From NCBI GenBank assembly GCA_014378765.1, contig JACMNA010000153.1:1-42825 (forward strand): a DNA stretch of 42,825 bases, in the 5' to 3' direction. The notes under the pieces were generated by a model. The model had not been told where the DNA came from and did no database searches. It was given only the letters and a program-made list of their open reading frames with translations. This DNA comes from Bdellovibrio sp. (GTDB lineage Bacteria; Bdellovibrionota; Bdellovibrionia; Bdellovibrionales; Bdellovibrionaceae). The translations under genes were made by a program, and so were the position numbers. This document shows, one piece after another, positions 34,860 through 42,553 of the stretch (its first letter is position 1; each line of letters begins with the position of its first letter).

Positions 34860-35354
34860 ATGGAACTTATCAGTTACCTTAAAGCTGATCATAAAAATAT
34901 CCGGAGAATTATTAAAGACCTTGATCAAGCAGAGGATCGCGAGCAAAAGTTGCAAGCTTTTTTTGAACTCGATCAGTTAGTTGATGCTCATTTTAAAGCA
35001 GAAGAGTCGGCCGTGTATGCGGCTAGCCTTAAGAAAAATAATCAGGCATTGAACGAGATGGCCGTGAGGGGGTTCGAAGAACATAACTTGTTCGATGATT
35101 TAGCTTACAAAATTAAATTTACAAATAATTTTGATCTCTGGCCATCGCAAGTAAAAGTTTTTTGTCAAATTTTGGATATGCATTTGACTGAGGAAGAAAA
35201 TGAATTCTTTCCGGTTTTAAATCAACATTTTAATTCTGTTGAACTTGATCGGGCGGCAGTTCTGTATTTAAAAATAAAAAAGTCTGAACAAAGTAAAATA
35301 CTGTTAACTAAAAAACGTAAGCGAGATGAAAAAATTCATACGCCCCACCATTAA
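34860..35354 (+). CDS. Hemerythrin-like HHE domain protein (first copy)
   Basis: 164 residues from the ATG at 34860, set by a strong AAGGAGG; a longer in-frame ATG at 34824 lacks one. The HHE metal ligands are visible: DHKN near residue 9, VDAHFKAEES, FEEHNLF and MHLTEEENEFFP. Such proteins bind a di-iron centre and sense or scavenge oxygen, nitric oxide or iron. Cytoplasmic, first gene of an operon with the OmpA-like lipoprotein 40 bases on, controlled by a sigma54 promoter. Confidence 0.88.
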   Translation: MELISYLKADHKNIRRIIKDLDQAEDREQKLQAFFELDQLVDAHFKAEESAVYAASLKKNNQALNEMAVRGFEEHNLFDDLAYKIKFTNNFDLWPSQVKVFCQILDMHLTEEENEFFPVLNQHFNSVELDRAAVLYLKIKKSEQSKILLTKKRKRDEKIHTPHH

Positions 35355-35394
35355 ATTATTAGTTTCTGAAATAACATTGACGAAGGAGAAAACA

Positions 35395-35955
35395 ATGACG
35401 GTAAAAGTATTAGCTTTAGCATTAGGAATAGCAGCTTTAGGCAGCGGCTTAGCGGGTTGTGCGAGCCATACCCACTCACAGAAACATGCCGACGAAGTGC
35501 GTGTGACAAAAGAAGTTCACGCCGCCGAAGAATTAAATCGCAGCATCGTATCATCGGTGTCATTTGCTAAGGGTCAAAAAGGCTTAACGCCCGAAGCGAC
35601 ATCGGAGATTCAAAAAGCCTTAGCGGATGCCCGGCGACTGGGTAAAATAAAAACCGTTGAAGTAGCCGTCTGGTCTGACATGGAATATCCTAAAAAAGGA
35701 AAATCCCTACCAAGTAAACAAATAAAATTAGCTAATGAGCGAGCTAAAAATGTTGAGAAACTCATAGATCAGGTTGAGCCTAAGTCGACCATTAAAACAT
35801 TCAATATGGCTAAGCAGCCAAACGCGTTTCAAAAATGGGTCGACACCCGGGATGCCCATATCAAACAAAAGTTAGCATCAACCGGAATTACCGCAGCCGA
35901 AGGAGTCGCAACTGATCGTGCTTCATCCGCACTTGTATTTATTGAAGTCGAGTAA
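35395..35955 (+). CDS. OmpA-like lipoprotein
   Basis: 186 residues from the ATG at 35395, set by GAAGGAG; this gives a lipoprotein signal with Cys22 (LAGC). The C-terminal half loosely resembles the peptidoglycan-binding OmpA domain (SVSFAKGQKGLTPEA start, LANERAKNVEKL), but the motif is divergent. It probably sits on the outer membrane. It lies 40 bases after the hemerythrin gene, in the same sigma54 unit. Confidence 0.72.
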   Translation: MTVKVLALALGIAALGSGLAGCASHTHSQKHADEVRVTKEVHAAEELNRSIVSSVSFAKGQKGLTPEATSEIQKALADARRLGKIKTVEVAVWSDMEYPKKGKSLPSKQIKLANERAKNVEKLIDQVEPKSTIKTFNMAKQPNAFQKWVDTRDAHIKQKLASTGITAAEGVATDRASSALVFIEVE

Positions 35956-36028
35956 GGCTTTGCAAATTGGGATAATTTATATAATCCCTTGCATTAAGGC
36001 ATGATGTCGGGTTAAAAATAGGGAACAT

Positions 36029-36056
36029 GGGGAAATAAGCACCAGTAATTTCGGGG
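36029..36056. promoter_or_regulatory. Possible activator site upstream of the third NtrC-type gene
   Basis: GGGG tracts at 36029-36032 and 36053-36056, 24 bases apart, lie 31-58 bases before the ATG at 36087, without a sigma54 site there. They would fit autoregulation. Tentative. Confidence 0.2.
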
Positions 36057-36086
36057 AAAAGTTCTACAGAAGTCAAAAGGGGAGTT

Positions 36087-37523
36087 ATGTTAAAAAAAGC
36101 AAAAATACTAATTATTGACGATGATCGCGACGTACAAGAGCTTATTACAAGCTTTTTTAAGGTAAGAAATTACGAAGTGTTACCTTATGATGATGCGCAA
36201 AAAGCCCTCGAGGATTTAAGCCAACACAAAATCAGTTGTGATGTGATAATTACCGATTTGATGTTACCAGGCATCTCGGGAATTGAATTCACTCAGCGCA
36301 TGAAAGCATTAGGTAACGGCACGCCAATTATTTTAATCACGGCCAATAAAAAAGTTGAAGTGGCCGTCGAGGCCATTGGCTCGGGTGCTTACGACTTCGT
36401 GGTAAAGCCGCTGCACTTTCCGCAATTGCTTGTATCAGTCGAACGCGCTTTGTATTTAACGCGTGTACAGGAAGAAAACTCGACTTTAAAAACGGTTGTT
36501 CAGCTGCAAGAGGGGCCCACTAGCCTTGAAGGTATCGTTGGAAAAAGTCAGGGCATTAAAAACGCGCTCGATTTGGCGCGCCGAGTTTCGAAATCTACGG
36601 CCAATATTTTAATTACGGGCGAAAGCGGAACAGGTAAAGAAGTCATTGCGAAGGCAATTCATGCTATGGGCGCAAGGAAGAAAGCTCCATTTATTGCCAT
36701 TAACTGCTCGGCTATTCCAGAAAACTTACTGGAGTCAGAATTATTTGGTCACGCCAAGGGTTCATTTACGGGTGCTTCCGATAAAAAAGTTGGTTTGTTT
36801 GAAGAGGCTGAAGGCGGAACTTTATTTTTAGATGAAATTGGTGATCTGAATTTACCGCTGCAGGCAAAGTTATTGCGAGTATTACAAGAACGTAAAATTA
36901 AACGGATTGGTGAAAACCAATACCGTCCGGTGAACGCGCGAATCTTATCGGCTACTCACAAGAACTTACGTCATGAAATTGTCGCCAAAAAATTTCGTGA
37001 GGATTTATTTTTTAGATTGAACGTTATTCCCATTTGGATTCCGCCTTTACGTGAGCGCAAGGAAGATATTTTGCCATTGGCTGAATTCTTCTTACGTAAG
37101 TTTTCGGCGTTGAATAACACGCGTCTTAAGCAATTTTCAAAAGATGCTTTAGAATATTTGATGAACAATTCATGGCCGGGCAATGTGCGTGAGCTAGAAA
37201 ACACAATTGAGCGCGCCGTGGTGTTATCAAGTTCAGATTTGATTCGCCTGGATGATGTCGTATCGATTGGTCACGAAGAAATGAGTGAAAAGTCTGACTC
37301 AGCCTTTAATTTTACCGGCAGTTCGCAATCTAAAATTCTAACGGTTGAAGAATTGGTAAATAAATACGTTCAGCACGTGTTGCAGCTTAACCATGGCGTA
37401 AAAGAAAAGACGGCCAGAGATTTACAAATTGATCGTAAAACGTTGTATCGTCGTCTGCGGGAAATTGAACATGATGAAAGTCACGCGGGAAACGGTAATG
37501 GCGTAGCTTCAGCGCTAAATTAA
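36087..37523 (+). CDS. Third NtrC-type sigma54 activator
   Basis: 478 residues: receiver (Asp57 in IITDLMLPG), AAA+ domain (about 145-385; Walker A GESGTGKE, GSFTGA loop, Walker B LFLDEIG, RxDLF-type sensor region) and Fis-type HTH (about 420-460, with ARDLQIDRKTLYRRLR). It can bind DNA and drive sigma54 open-complex formation. Ribosome site AAGGGGAG precedes the ATG. It is in the middle of the sigma54 block and has no histidine kinase beside it, so it is the first candidate to activate the local promoters, possibly fed by the Hpt/receiver genes. A two-way terminator follows. Confidence 0.92.
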   Translation: MLKKAKILIIDDDRDVQELITSFFKVRNYEVLPYDDAQKALEDLSQHKISCDVIITDLMLPGISGIEFTQRMKALGNGTPIILITANKKVEVAVEAIGSGAYDFVVKPLHFPQLLVSVERALYLTRVQEENSTLKTVVQLQEGPTSLEGIVGKSQGIKNALDLARRVSKSTANILITGESGTGKEVIAKAIHAMGARKKAPFIAINCSAIPENLLESELFGHAKGSFTGASDKKVGLFEEAEGGTLFLDEIGDLNLPLQAKLLRVLQERKIKRIGENQYRPVNARILSATHKNLRHEIVAKKFREDLFFRLNVIPIWIPPLRERKEDILPLAEFFLRKFSALNNTRLKQFSKDALEYLMNNSWPGNVRELENTIERAVVLSSSDLIRLDDVVSIGHEEMSEKSDSAFNFTGSSQSKILTVEELVNKYVQHVLQLNHGVKEKTARDLQIDRKTLYRRLREIEHDESHAGNGNGVASALN

Positions 37524-37540
37524 CTGACAGCAAATAGGGT

Positions 37541-37589
37541 CCCTAAAAAAAAGCCCTCTAATCAATGATTAGAGGGCTTTTTTTTAGGG
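37541..37589. terminator. Two-way intrinsic terminator
   Basis: A 22-base perfect inverted repeat with a 5-base loop. Its GC core (GCCCTCTAAT) is flanked by eight A on one side and eight T on the other, so it can end transcription both from the activator gene (plus) and from the HPF-like gene (minus). Confidence 0.9.
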
Positions 37590-37638
37590 AAGGCTGCGTT
37601 TTATTATTTAAAATTTACATCAAATGCGGGCTAGCAGA

Positions 37639-37932
37639 CTAAGTAGTCTTGAAACGTAAAGATTTCCAATCTGAAATTTTACCAAGAATTGATTTCTTAG
37701 CGATTTGAATTGATTTTAGCGAAGCAATGTCTTGTGCCTCTGAATAGAACTTTCCACAAAATGCTTTAATATCGATAATCGTATGAAATGTGCCATCAGC
37801 CATTTTTTTTACGATCATTTGAATTGTCGAATCAGCCGGCGCTAAATCTTCGATCATGCTGAAGTGGTTTGTGCAAAGCTGTTGATCGGCGTAGCTAGGT
37901 TTAAAATGTTCAAACATTAATTGATTTTTCAT
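37639..37932 (-). CDS. HPF/S30AE-like protein
   Basis: 97 residues. The middle and end (FHTIIDIKA, SLKSIQIAKKSILGKISDWKSLRF pattern, about residues 47-95) resemble the ribosome hibernation factor fold: a beta sheet followed by a long helix that ends in a basic stretch. The first strand is weak, so the match is tentative. HPF proteins inactivate ribosomes during starvation. Ribosome site AGGAG precedes the ATG. It is convergent with the activator gene and shares its terminator. Confidence 0.55.
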   Translation of the reverse strand: MKNQLMFEHFKPSYADQQLCTNHFSMIEDLAPADSTIQMIVKKMADGTFHTIIDIKAFCGKFYSEAQDIASLKSIQIAKKSILGKISDWKSLRFKTT

Positions 37933-37994
37933 GAGCTTCTCCTGTTAAATTGGTGCTTATGTGATTTTCAGAATTGTGATATTTTGCGATGAAA

Positions 37995-38043
37995 CAAAAA
38001 AAGAAAGAGACCCGAGTGCTATGGGGTTTAGCCCAGGCCTCTC
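37995..38043 (-). terminator. Terminator after the second receiver gene
   Basis: Minus strand: a stem of AGAGGCC with GGTCTCT (one G-U pair), an inner TGGG/CCCA stem, and then TTTCTTTTTTT. It lies about 27 bases after the receiver stop at 38070. Confidence 0.65.
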
Positions 38044-38069
38044 AATAATAAATTTATTTTGAGATTAAT

Positions 38070-38597
38070 CTAAGCAGTGCCATAACGGTAAGTAGTTTCG
38101 TCTTCCATGTAGTGACCGAAAGAATCTAAAATCGCATTTAAAGGCTGTGATTTAGAAACAAAGCCAACATAATTGAAATGTTTAGTGCGGCGTGGTGGAC
38201 ATTCATTTTTCTTAGAAGAACTGAAAATAACCACTGGAACACGTTGACGATCCCATTGGATGGGTAATGACGGCTCTAAGCGAAGGCCCTTCTCGGCTTG
38301 CACTAGAGTCTCAGCGCCATTCAGAGCTGGAAGCTGCCAATCTAAGATAATCAAATCGTAGAAATTTTCGGTCATAAAATTCATGGCTTCAAATGGGTCT
38401 TGCGCAATATCGATGATGCAAGAATACTTTTGCTTAAGCGATTTACTGATGACAGCTGCCATATCAGGGTCATCTTCAATCATTAGAATTTTTTTAGATT
38501 TTTTAAAACTTTTAAAGTTAGCCTTTAAAGAATTCAAAGTTGGATTGTTAAATCGACTCATCGGTAAAATCGTAATATTTTCTGTGACAGCATTCAT
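38070..38597 (-). CDS. Single-domain response regulator (second copy)
   Basis: About 175 residues from the ATG at 38597 (GGGGG precedes it; an ATG four codons upstream is possible). A 33-residue tail, then a receiver: acidic pocket Glu41-Asp42-Asp43, phosphorylated Asp86 (IILDWQLP), Ser in VIFSSS and Lys in VSKSQ. The segment between strand 3 and strand 4 is about 15 residues longer than usual. No output domain. A sigma54 promoter lies about 50 bases upstream. Confidence 0.85.
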   Translation of the reverse strand: MNAVTENITILPMSRFNNPTLNSLKANFKSFKKSKKILMIEDDPDMAAVISKSLKQKYSCIIDIAQDPFEAMNFMTENFYDLIILDWQLPALNGAETLVQAEKGLRLEPSLPIQWDRQRVPVVIFSSSKKNECPPRRTKHFNYVGFVSKSQPLNAILDSFGHYMEDETTYRYGTA

Positions 38598-38647
38598 TGC
38601 GTCCCCCATGTTGAAATAGATTATTTATTAATCTTTCTTAAGGTATT

Positions 38648-38662
38648 GCAACTGCGATGCCA
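38648..38662 (-). promoter_or_regulatory. Sigma54 promoter for the second receiver gene
   Basis: On the minus strand: TGGCAT-CGCAG-TTGC, GG-N10-GC spacing intact. It lies 51-65 bases before the ATG at 38597; predicted transcription start near 38637. The rest of the region up to 38849 holds no gene. Confidence 0.8.
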
Positions 38663-38849
38663 ACTTAAATTCATTCTCTTTTTATTTGCTAACTTGTTTG
38701 GGGCAAAAAAGGATATCGCTTAGAAAAAGAGCCTCGATGATTGCTGACATGTTAGACTTTGGTAGGGGTGGCGCAAAGAAATTTATTATGTAATGTTCAT
38801 ATCAATCTTGTAGTTTGCTAGACTTCATATTTATTTAAGTGTGGTTTAA

Positions 38850-39125
38850 TTACTTAAGTCTAGCTAAGTAAGTTTCAAACTTCTTCAAGGTAGTCTTTAA
38901 TTTTTCGACATCTTTTTTGAGTGCCTGATTTTCCATTTCAATCGCAATCGTTGATAACTCATCGAAACCAAATGTCGTGGCATTTCCCTTAATTTGATGA
39001 CCGACTCTTTCTAAACATTTGAAATCAAGTTTGGAAATAGCTGTTCGACAATCCGCTAAATCTTGCTTTCGACGTTCTACATACTTTAATCGCGCATCAA
39101 GAGGGATATCAATTTTTTCAGACAT
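38850..39125 (-). CDS. Stand-alone Hpt phosphotransfer protein (second copy)
   Basis: 91 residues, almost only an Hpt domain. The motif HQIKGNATTFG gives His43. Ribosome site AAGGA precedes the ATG. It is just upstream of the second receiver gene on the same strand but separated from it by 252 bases with a sigma54 promoter in between. I found no sigma54 site upstream of this gene itself. It could relay phosphate to the receiver at 38070. Confidence 0.85.
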   Translation of the reverse strand: MSEKIDIPLDARLKYVERRKQDLADCRTAISKLDFKCLERVGHQIKGNATTFGFDELSTIAIEMENQALKKDVEKLKTTLKKFETYLARLK

Positions 39126-39332
39126 ATTTATTTTCCTTCATTGTTTTCAAAGTGAGGCTTGATAATTAAATCAACACTTTGGCGAAGCAAGCAATTGTTT
39201 TTTTATTGAGACTAGTTAGTAACCAGACTGCTATGCTATTAAGCGTAAAGATAAATGCCCCAGCTTGTTCCGTTTTTCCTAAATGGTATTGTATTCTCCC
39301 GCTGAGCACGACTTAAATTGTGATAGTTAAGT

Positions 39333-39347
39333 TGGTAGGCTTTTTGC
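39333..39347 (+). promoter_or_regulatory. Sigma54 promoter for the BON-protein operon
   Basis: TGGTAG-GCTTT-TTGC, GG-N10-GC spacing intact. Predicted transcription start near 39359, about 29 bases before the small ORF at 39388. A TGCCCCA tract lies about 75 bases upstream (39256). No gene is visible in 39126-39387. Confidence 0.75.
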
Positions 39348-39387
39348 TTTGTTAGGAACCGAGTGTGGCAACGCACGGAGGAATCTC

Positions 39388-39540
39388 ATGATTATTGATG
39401 CAACAAAGATAGATTATTTTTCAACTGATAGTGCGAAAAAAAAAATTACAAGAAATAGTAAATTAGATAAAAAATCCGCAATTAAAGCTGACGGCCCAGG
39501 CCCAGAAGAAAATAGCAAATTACTTTTCAAAAAAAAATAA
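39388..39540 (+). CDS. Small basic hydrophilic protein
   Basis: 50 residues from an ATG at 39388 with a strong CGGAGG site; an earlier start lacks one. Lys- and Asp-rich, disordered, ending in LLFKKK. First gene behind a sigma54 promoter and 23 bases before the BON gene. Not recognised. Confidence 0.65.
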   Translation: MIIDATKIDYFSTDSAKKKITRNSKLDKKSAIKADGPGPEENSKLLFKKK

Positions 39541-39563
39541 TTAAGGAACGAAAGCGAGCTCTT

Positions 39564-40007
39564 ATGAATTTGAAGTCAGTCTCATTCTTTGCTGGAGCTC
39601 TACTAGCTGCTCAATTATTATTATTTTCGGTAGAAGTGCAAGCGGCCCGAACTCATACGTTTTCGGTACAACCGCAAAATCAATTAGTAAGGCCAGAAAA
39701 ACCGGCGCCGCGCGGTGATAATTCAGCGATTAATGACCGTGATAAATATCTTTCGGAATATACCGCTGACCAGCAAGGCAAAACAAAAGAAGATACCGAA
39801 CTTACCCGACGCATACGTCGCGAAATTATGCGAGATAAAAGTCTTTCAATTTATGCCCACAACATTAAAATTATAACGATGCACGGACAAGTAACTTTAA
39901 AAGGGCCAGTTCGCTCGGCGGAAGAGGCAAAAAATATAATTAAAAAAGCGCAGGAAATTGCAGGCGCTTCAAGTGTACTTAACCAAATTGACATTGCAGC
40001 AAAATAA
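39564..40007 (+). CDS. Periplasmic BON-domain protein
   Basis: 147 residues. A signal peptide (ending VQA near residue 27), a polar linker, and a C-terminal BON domain (about 75-145: TRRIRREIMRDKSL start, then VTLKGPVRSAEEA and a final INQIDI-like strand). BON proteins such as OsmY bind membranes and help the envelope withstand osmotic stress. Second gene of the sigma54 operon; the next gene begins 14 bases on. Confidence 0.85.
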   Translation: MNLKSVSFFAGALLAAQLLLFSVEVQAARTHTFSVQPQNQLVRPEKPAPRGDNSAINDRDKYLSEYTADQQGKTKEDTELTRRIRREIMRDKSLSIYAHNIKIITMHGQVTLKGPVRSAEEAKNIIKKAQEIAGASSVLNQIDIAAK

Positions 40008-40021
40008 TTAAAGGAGCTTTC

Positions 40022-40606
40022 ATGGAAAAAAACAATAAAGCCGTTTTCGGCATTTTTAAAACTAGAGGCGAAGTTGAAAGCGCGGTTACAATGTTAAAAT
40101 CGAATGGCTTTCGCACCAGTGACGTATCATGCTTGCTGCCTGAAGAAGGTTATGCACAAGACCTTGTGACTACGAAATCTACCAAAGCGCCAGAGGGTGC
40201 CGCGACTGGAGCCGGCACAGGCGTCGTCATTGGTGGAGCGCTTGGTTTATTAGTCGGTATTGGCGCGATTGCCATACCAGGCATTGGGCCATTTATTGCG
40301 GCTGGCCCGATCATGGCGGCGCTTGCAGGTATGGGAGTGGGCGGTACCGTTGGCGTTGTGAGTGGGGCTTTGATTGGTTACGGAATTCCAGAATACGAAG
40401 CCAAACGCTACGAAGGTTTTGTAAAAGACGGCGGTATCTTGTTATCAGTTCACGTTGATGATTCAGCCTGGGCCGCAAAAGCAAAAAACATTTTAGAAAC
40501 AACTGGCGCAAAAGATATTGCTACTTCAAACGAATTAGAAAGTGATTGGGAGGCTTTTACTCCTCGGTATAAAGCGATTGATGACGGCCGCGACCGAACG
40601 TTTTAA
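40022..40606 (+). CDS. YflT-like general stress protein with Gly-zipper
   Basis: 194 residues. The first 45 form a ferredoxin-like strand-helix unit (AVFGIFKTRGEVESAVTML) typical of the YflT/low-temperature general stress family. Residues about 60-125 are a Gly/Ala-rich hydrophobic zipper (GVVIGGALGLLVGIGAIAIPG and a second half), which can form a membrane hairpin. The C-terminus repeats a strand-helix unit (VKDGGILLSVHVDD). Ribosome site AAAGGAG precedes the ATG. Third gene of the sigma54 operon. Exact role unknown. Confidence 0.78.
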   Translation: MEKNNKAVFGIFKTRGEVESAVTMLKSNGFRTSDVSCLLPEEGYAQDLVTTKSTKAPEGAATGAGTGVVIGGALGLLVGIGAIAIPGIGPFIAAGPIMAALAGMGVGGTVGVVSGALIGYGIPEYEAKRYEGFVKDGGILLSVHVDDSAWAAKAKNILETTGAKDIATSNELESDWEAFTPRYKAIDDGRDRTF

Positions 40607-40686
40607 AGATTTAAAGAGAAGAAGATTTAAATAGCAGGAATTAAAGAATACGAAGTAAGAAAAACAAATAAAGAAAGAAGGACACG

Positions 40687-41532
40687 ATGAAAGCAAGAAA
40701 TTTACTGATACTGAGCGGACTTATTTTAAGTTTAGCAAATCCAGCGATGGCGCAAGCTAAAAAGAAAACTACGACGACGCGTTCTGGGCAAACTACCCAA
40801 CAGTCAACGCAAACGCAACCAGTAACCACAACTGATTCTATGGGTAACACAACCACGACCGGTTCGAATATGGATACAACGGGCACGACGGCGGGTGCAG
40901 CAGCCGGCCCTCAAGATTCAATCGCTACAACAGATGCTTCAACAACCTCACAGTATACTGAAACTGAAGAGCACCGCTCGTTATCACGCGGTGGACTTTA
41001 TCTTGAGCCCATGATCTCGGCTATTCGTGAAGATTCATCAATTAACTCAGCGGCATTTGGAACAGCAAATTCAACGGGTACGACTGAAGGTTACGGATTG
41101 GGTTTACGTTTAGGTGGGCACGTTTCTGAAATTTTATTTTTAGGAATTGATGGCCGTTATGCAAAAATGTCACAGACAGATGCTTTCTTTAACAAAGAAT
41201 CATCGGATGTTTACAATTTTGCGCCAATGATCGGGGTTCAAACACCAATCTGGGGTATCCGTGTTTTAGCGGGTTACGTTCTATTGGGTGAGAATAATCC
41301 GGGAGCAAATGCGCAAGGGGTTAACCTTAAGTTTACTGAGCCACGTGGCTGGCGCTTAGGGGCTGGTCTACATGCAGGACCAGTAGGTATCAGTTTAGAA
41401 TATCAAAATTTGATGTACAACAAAACTGAAATTCAATCTGTCGGTAACGTAGCTTCAGGCGCAACGGTCAATAATGTTGATGAAACAACTAAAGGTTACG
41501 CTTTAAGTTTAAGTTTCCCAGTGGAGTTATAG
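40687..41532 (+). CDS. Outer-membrane beta-barrel protein with Thr-rich linker
   Basis: 281 residues. A signal peptide (ending AMAQA near residue 23), a Thr/Ser/Gln-rich low-complexity linker (about 25-95), then a beta-rich region of alternating polar and hydrophobic strands (about 100-281) ending in LSLSFPVEL, the aromatic/hydrophobic end of a BAM substrate. It should form a small outer-membrane barrel. Ribosome site AAGGA precedes the ATG. Last gene of the sigma54 operon, followed by a terminator. Confidence 0.8.
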   Translation: MKARNLLILSGLILSLANPAMAQAKKKTTTTRSGQTTQQSTQTQPVTTTDSMGNTTTTGSNMDTTGTTAGAAAGPQDSIATTDASTTSQYTETEEHRSLSRGGLYLEPMISAIREDSSINSAAFGTANSTGTTEGYGLGLRLGGHVSEILFLGIDGRYAKMSQTDAFFNKESSDVYNFAPMIGVQTPIWGIRVLAGYVLLGENNPGANAQGVNLKFTEPRGWRLGAGLHAGPVGISLEYQNLMYNKTEIQSVGNVASGATVNNVDETTKGYALSLSFPVEL

Positions 41533-41568
41533 CTGTCAGATTAGTTCCTAAAGGTGAATTAGTTATTT

Positions 41569-41597
41569 AAAAGGCCTGCTTACGCAGGCCTTTTTTT
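41569..41597 (+). terminator. Intrinsic terminator of the BON operon
   Basis: Stem AAAGGCCTGC / GCAGGCCTTT, 10 bases with loop TTAC, followed by seven T. It lies 37 bases after the barrel stop. Confidence 0.9.
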
Positions 41598-41685
41598 GGG
41601 AGCAAATAGCTTTAGTAGCATTGCCACTTTAACGTAGAACATTGCCTCACGAATGCGATGAGATCTAAAGCCGAAGCGTTCATTA

Positions 41686-41700
41686 CGGCATTCAGTTTGC
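41686..41700 (+). promoter_or_regulatory. Sigma54 promoter for the second hemerythrin operon
   Basis: CGGCAT-TCAGT-TTGC: GG-N10-GC spacing intact and TTGC at -12, but C instead of T before the GG. Predicted transcription start near 41712, about 39 bases before the ATG at 41751. The rest of 41598-41750 shows no gene. Confidence 0.65.
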
Positions 41701-41750
41701 TTACTGCTAATTGGTACCCAATCAGTACCTAAACACTAGAGGAGGGGACC

Positions 41751-41996
41751 ATGAAAAATAATAAGTCTATTCAAGTAGATCCGCGAGGTTCGGACCCCAT
41801 TGCAAATGAAGAACTAATCAAAAGCACGCCTAACGATCTGGCTAAGGCCCATCAGCATGCCAATACATCGCTTGATTTTGATTATCAAGACCGCGATTCA
41901 TACGAACAGCCCATTCGAAATTCACAGCGCGGCTACGCGCCCATTGATGCGCCGAAACCAGAATTAGAGCAAGATCAGGTTTCACCATCTAAGTAA
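41751..41996 (+). CDS. Small acidic hydrophilic protein
   Basis: 81 residues, polar and Pro/Asp/Gln-rich, no signal or membrane segment, predicted disordered. Strong ribosome site (GAGGAGGGG) before the ATG. It lies 9 bases before the second hemerythrin gene and behind a sigma54 promoter. Like the small proteins at 34328 and 39388, it opens such an operon. Not recognised. Confidence 0.7.
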   Translation: MKNNKSIQVDPRGSDPIANEELIKSTPNDLAKAHQHANTSLDFDYQDRDSYEQPIRNSQRGYAPIDAPKPELEQDQVSPSK

Positions 41997-42005
41997 GGAG
42001 ACTTT

Positions 42006-42536
42006 ATGCTGACCGAAGAATTGATGGCAAAACCCTCGTCGGATATCTTGCAACTCTTAAGGAAGCATCACCAAATATTAAATAATTCAATAAAGACTCT
42101 GCAAAATAAGGCGGCCGTGGCCGTTGAAAAACAAAATCAGTTGGCGCACTTTATTCAGCTTTTAGAAGGCCATTCAGCCGCCGAAGAAGCGACTTTGTAC
42201 GCAGTACTAAAAGACATTGAAGAATCTCAATTGCAAACTTTTGAAGGCCAAGAAGAGCATGCCGTATGTAAAATATTAATTGACGAGCTTGGGGATCTGA
42301 ATTTTAAAACTAATTGGACAACAGAGATTGAAGCGAAAGCCATCGTCTTATCGGAAATTGTTGCCCATCACATCGCGGAGGAAGAAGATAAAATTTTCAA
42401 GCAGGCCGAGGCCTTACTTACTAAGGAAGAGTTAATTATCATCGGCGAAGAATTTCAGATACAATTTCAGCAACATTCAAATCGCAAGAAACTGGCAAGC
42501 CGCTTCCATCAACCCCATCGCGACTTACAGCTATAA
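42006..42536 (+). CDS. Hemerythrin-like HHE domain protein (second copy)
   Basis: 176 residues, related in layout to the copy at 34860. HHE ligands: KHHQ near residue 20, EGHSAAEEATLYA, EEHAV and AHHIAEEEDKIF. It should bind a di-iron centre in the cytoplasm. Ribosome site AAGGAG precedes the ATG. Second gene of the sigma54 unit starting at 41751. Confidence 0.87.
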   Translation: MLTEELMAKPSSDILQLLRKHHQILNNSIKTLQNKAAVAVEKQNQLAHFIQLLEGHSAAEEATLYAVLKDIEESQLQTFEGQEEHAVCKILIDELGDLNFKTNWTTEIEAKAIVLSEIVAHHIAEEEDKIFKQAEALLTKEELIIIGEEFQIQFQQHSNRKKLASRFHQPHRDLQL

Positions 42537-42553
42537 TTTTAATATTAAAATAT

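Noticed and set aside
35960-35985. TTGCAA...TATAAT upstream of the third activator gene
   Set aside because: The spacer is only 14 bases; a weak sigma70 promoter is possible but not supported.
42535-42550. Palindrome ATTTTAATATTAAAAT between the second hemerythrin gene and the membrane protein
   Set aside because: Only A and T, with no GC stem, so it is not a convincing terminator.
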